From CAZUXY01 sp964624235 (GTDB lineage: Bacteria; Spirochaetota; UBA4802; UBA5368), in NCBI GenBank assembly GCA_964624235.1, contig CAZUXY010000009.1, positions 1-64,000 on the forward strand: a stretch of DNA of 64,000 nt, in the 5' to 3' direction. The translations under genes were made by a program, and so were the position numbers. Below are positions 63,555 through 64,000 of this stretch, piece after piece. The notes under the pieces are model-generated. The model was given only the letters and a program-made list of their open reading frames with translations. It made no database searches and had not been told where the DNA came from. Each line of letters starts with the position of its first letter. Position 1 is the first letter of the stretch.

Positions 63555-64000
63555 ATGAAGCATGCGAACACGGTCCCGACGCCAAAAACACTTTCGTACC
63601 GCTGGATAATCTTTTCGATCCTGGGGGCGGGTTATATACTGGTCTACTTCCACCGGCTATGCGCCCCTGTGGTCGCGGTGGACATGATGCGCGACCTCGA
63701 TGCCGGGGGTGTGCTCATAGGAATGCTGGCGGCGGCCTACTTCTATCCCTACGCCCTGATGCAGTTGCCGGCGGGGCTCCTTTCGGATTCGCTGGGACCG
63801 CGCAAAACCATCACGTCATTTTTCCTGGCGGCGACGGCGGGCTCGGTGCTGCTGGGGCTCGCTCCCACGGCCGCCGCGGCCATCGCCGGTCGCACCCTGG
63901 TGGGGATAGGCGTCGCCATGCTCTTCGTGCCCACCATGAAGATACTGGCCGAGTGGTTCGGTACGGAGGAGTTCGCCTTCATGACCGGTATACTCATCGC
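63555..64000 (+). CDS. MFS transporter (3' end beyond window)
   Basis: The frame from ATG 63555 stays open to the window edge, giving about 148 residues: TM1 (WIIFSILGAGYILVYFHR), TM2 with the A-motif region GLLSDSLGPRKTI, TM3 and part of TM4. This resembles the organophosphate:Pi and hexuronate-type MFS branch (GlpT/ExuT-like); the substrate cannot be told from this fragment. No strong ribosome-binding site is visible, and a palindrome at 63515-63528 stands just upstream. Confidence 0.82.
   Translation, partial: MKHANTVPTPKTLSYRWIIFSILGAGYILVYFHRLCAPVVAVDMMRDLDAGGVLIGMLAAAYFYPYALMQLPAGLLSDSLGPRKTITSFFLAATAGSVLLGLAPTAAAAIAGRTLVGIGVAMLFVPTMKILAEWFGTEEFAFMTGILI

Overview
The window (about 55-57% G+C by eye) is a densely packed chromosomal segment of a Gram-negative, heterotrophic, probably anaerobic or facultative bacterium. 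The Gram-negative call rests on a beta-barrel outer-membrane protein, a lipoprotein acylase and periplasmic enzymes with Tat or Sec signals. The gene content (acyl-CoA dehydrogenase with Etf, non-pyrrolysine MttB-type methyltransferase, penicillin-acylase paralogs, several GGDEF/PP2C/histidine-kinase signalling proteins, glutaminyl-tRNA synthetase) would fit a Spirochaetota or 'deltaproteobacterial' lineage. The taxonomy is inference only; there is no rRNA or other marker here. I see no phage, insertion sequence, CRISPR array or integron.

Layout. 1-8.3 kb: truncated GNAT acetyltransferase, PHP-glycosyltransferase fusion, radical SAM protein, and a PQQ-type beta-propeller protein divergent from a TetR regulator across two AT-rich palindromes. 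8.3-14 kb: overlapping genes for a cyclic-nucleotide-binding protein and a K+ channel, glnS, a membrane PP2C phosphatase and tRNA-Gln(CUG). 14.4-20.6 kb: creatinase-like M24 protein, membrane M28 peptidase, then acyl-CoA dehydrogenase-EtfB-EtfA for beta-oxidation-type electron flow, with copies of a short dispersed repeat around etfA. 20.7-26 kb: cell-envelope genes (M15-like peptidase, unknown protein, lipoprotein penicillin acylase, LysM protein). 26-30 kb: MttB-family methyltransferase, GPH-type transporter and homocysteine S-methyltransferase, a plausible C1 or quaternary-amine demethylation set. 30.4-41 kb: a multidomain diguanylate cyclase, two aminotransferases, a metallo-beta-lactamase hydrolase, a DHH-CBS protein, a sulfatase and a threonine dehydratase-like enzyme. 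41-48 kb: nitrilase-type amidase, hotdog protein, TetR, a second penicillin acylase and a YiiX-type amidase. 48-57.5 kb: hybrid histidine kinase, methyltransferase, second sulfatase, HAMP-only membrane protein, MFS transporter and diguanylate cyclase. 57.7-64 kb: acyl-CoA thioesterase, a cation:proton antiporter preceded by a fluoride riboswitch with a terminator, MBL hydrolase, outer-membrane protein, orphan fumarate-reductase-like flavoprotein, and the start of an MFS transporter.

The strongest non-coding signal is the fluoride (crcB-type) riboswitch at 58321-58370. It nearly matches the known aptamer consensus, has a compensatory pairing change, and is followed by a Rho-independent terminator just upstream of the antiporter gene. 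Other points worth attention are the twin palindromes between the PQQ and TetR genes, the pairing of each penicillin acylase with a peptidoglycan-hydrolase-like gene, the overlapping channel/cNMP-binding gene pair, and several structured intergenic elements.
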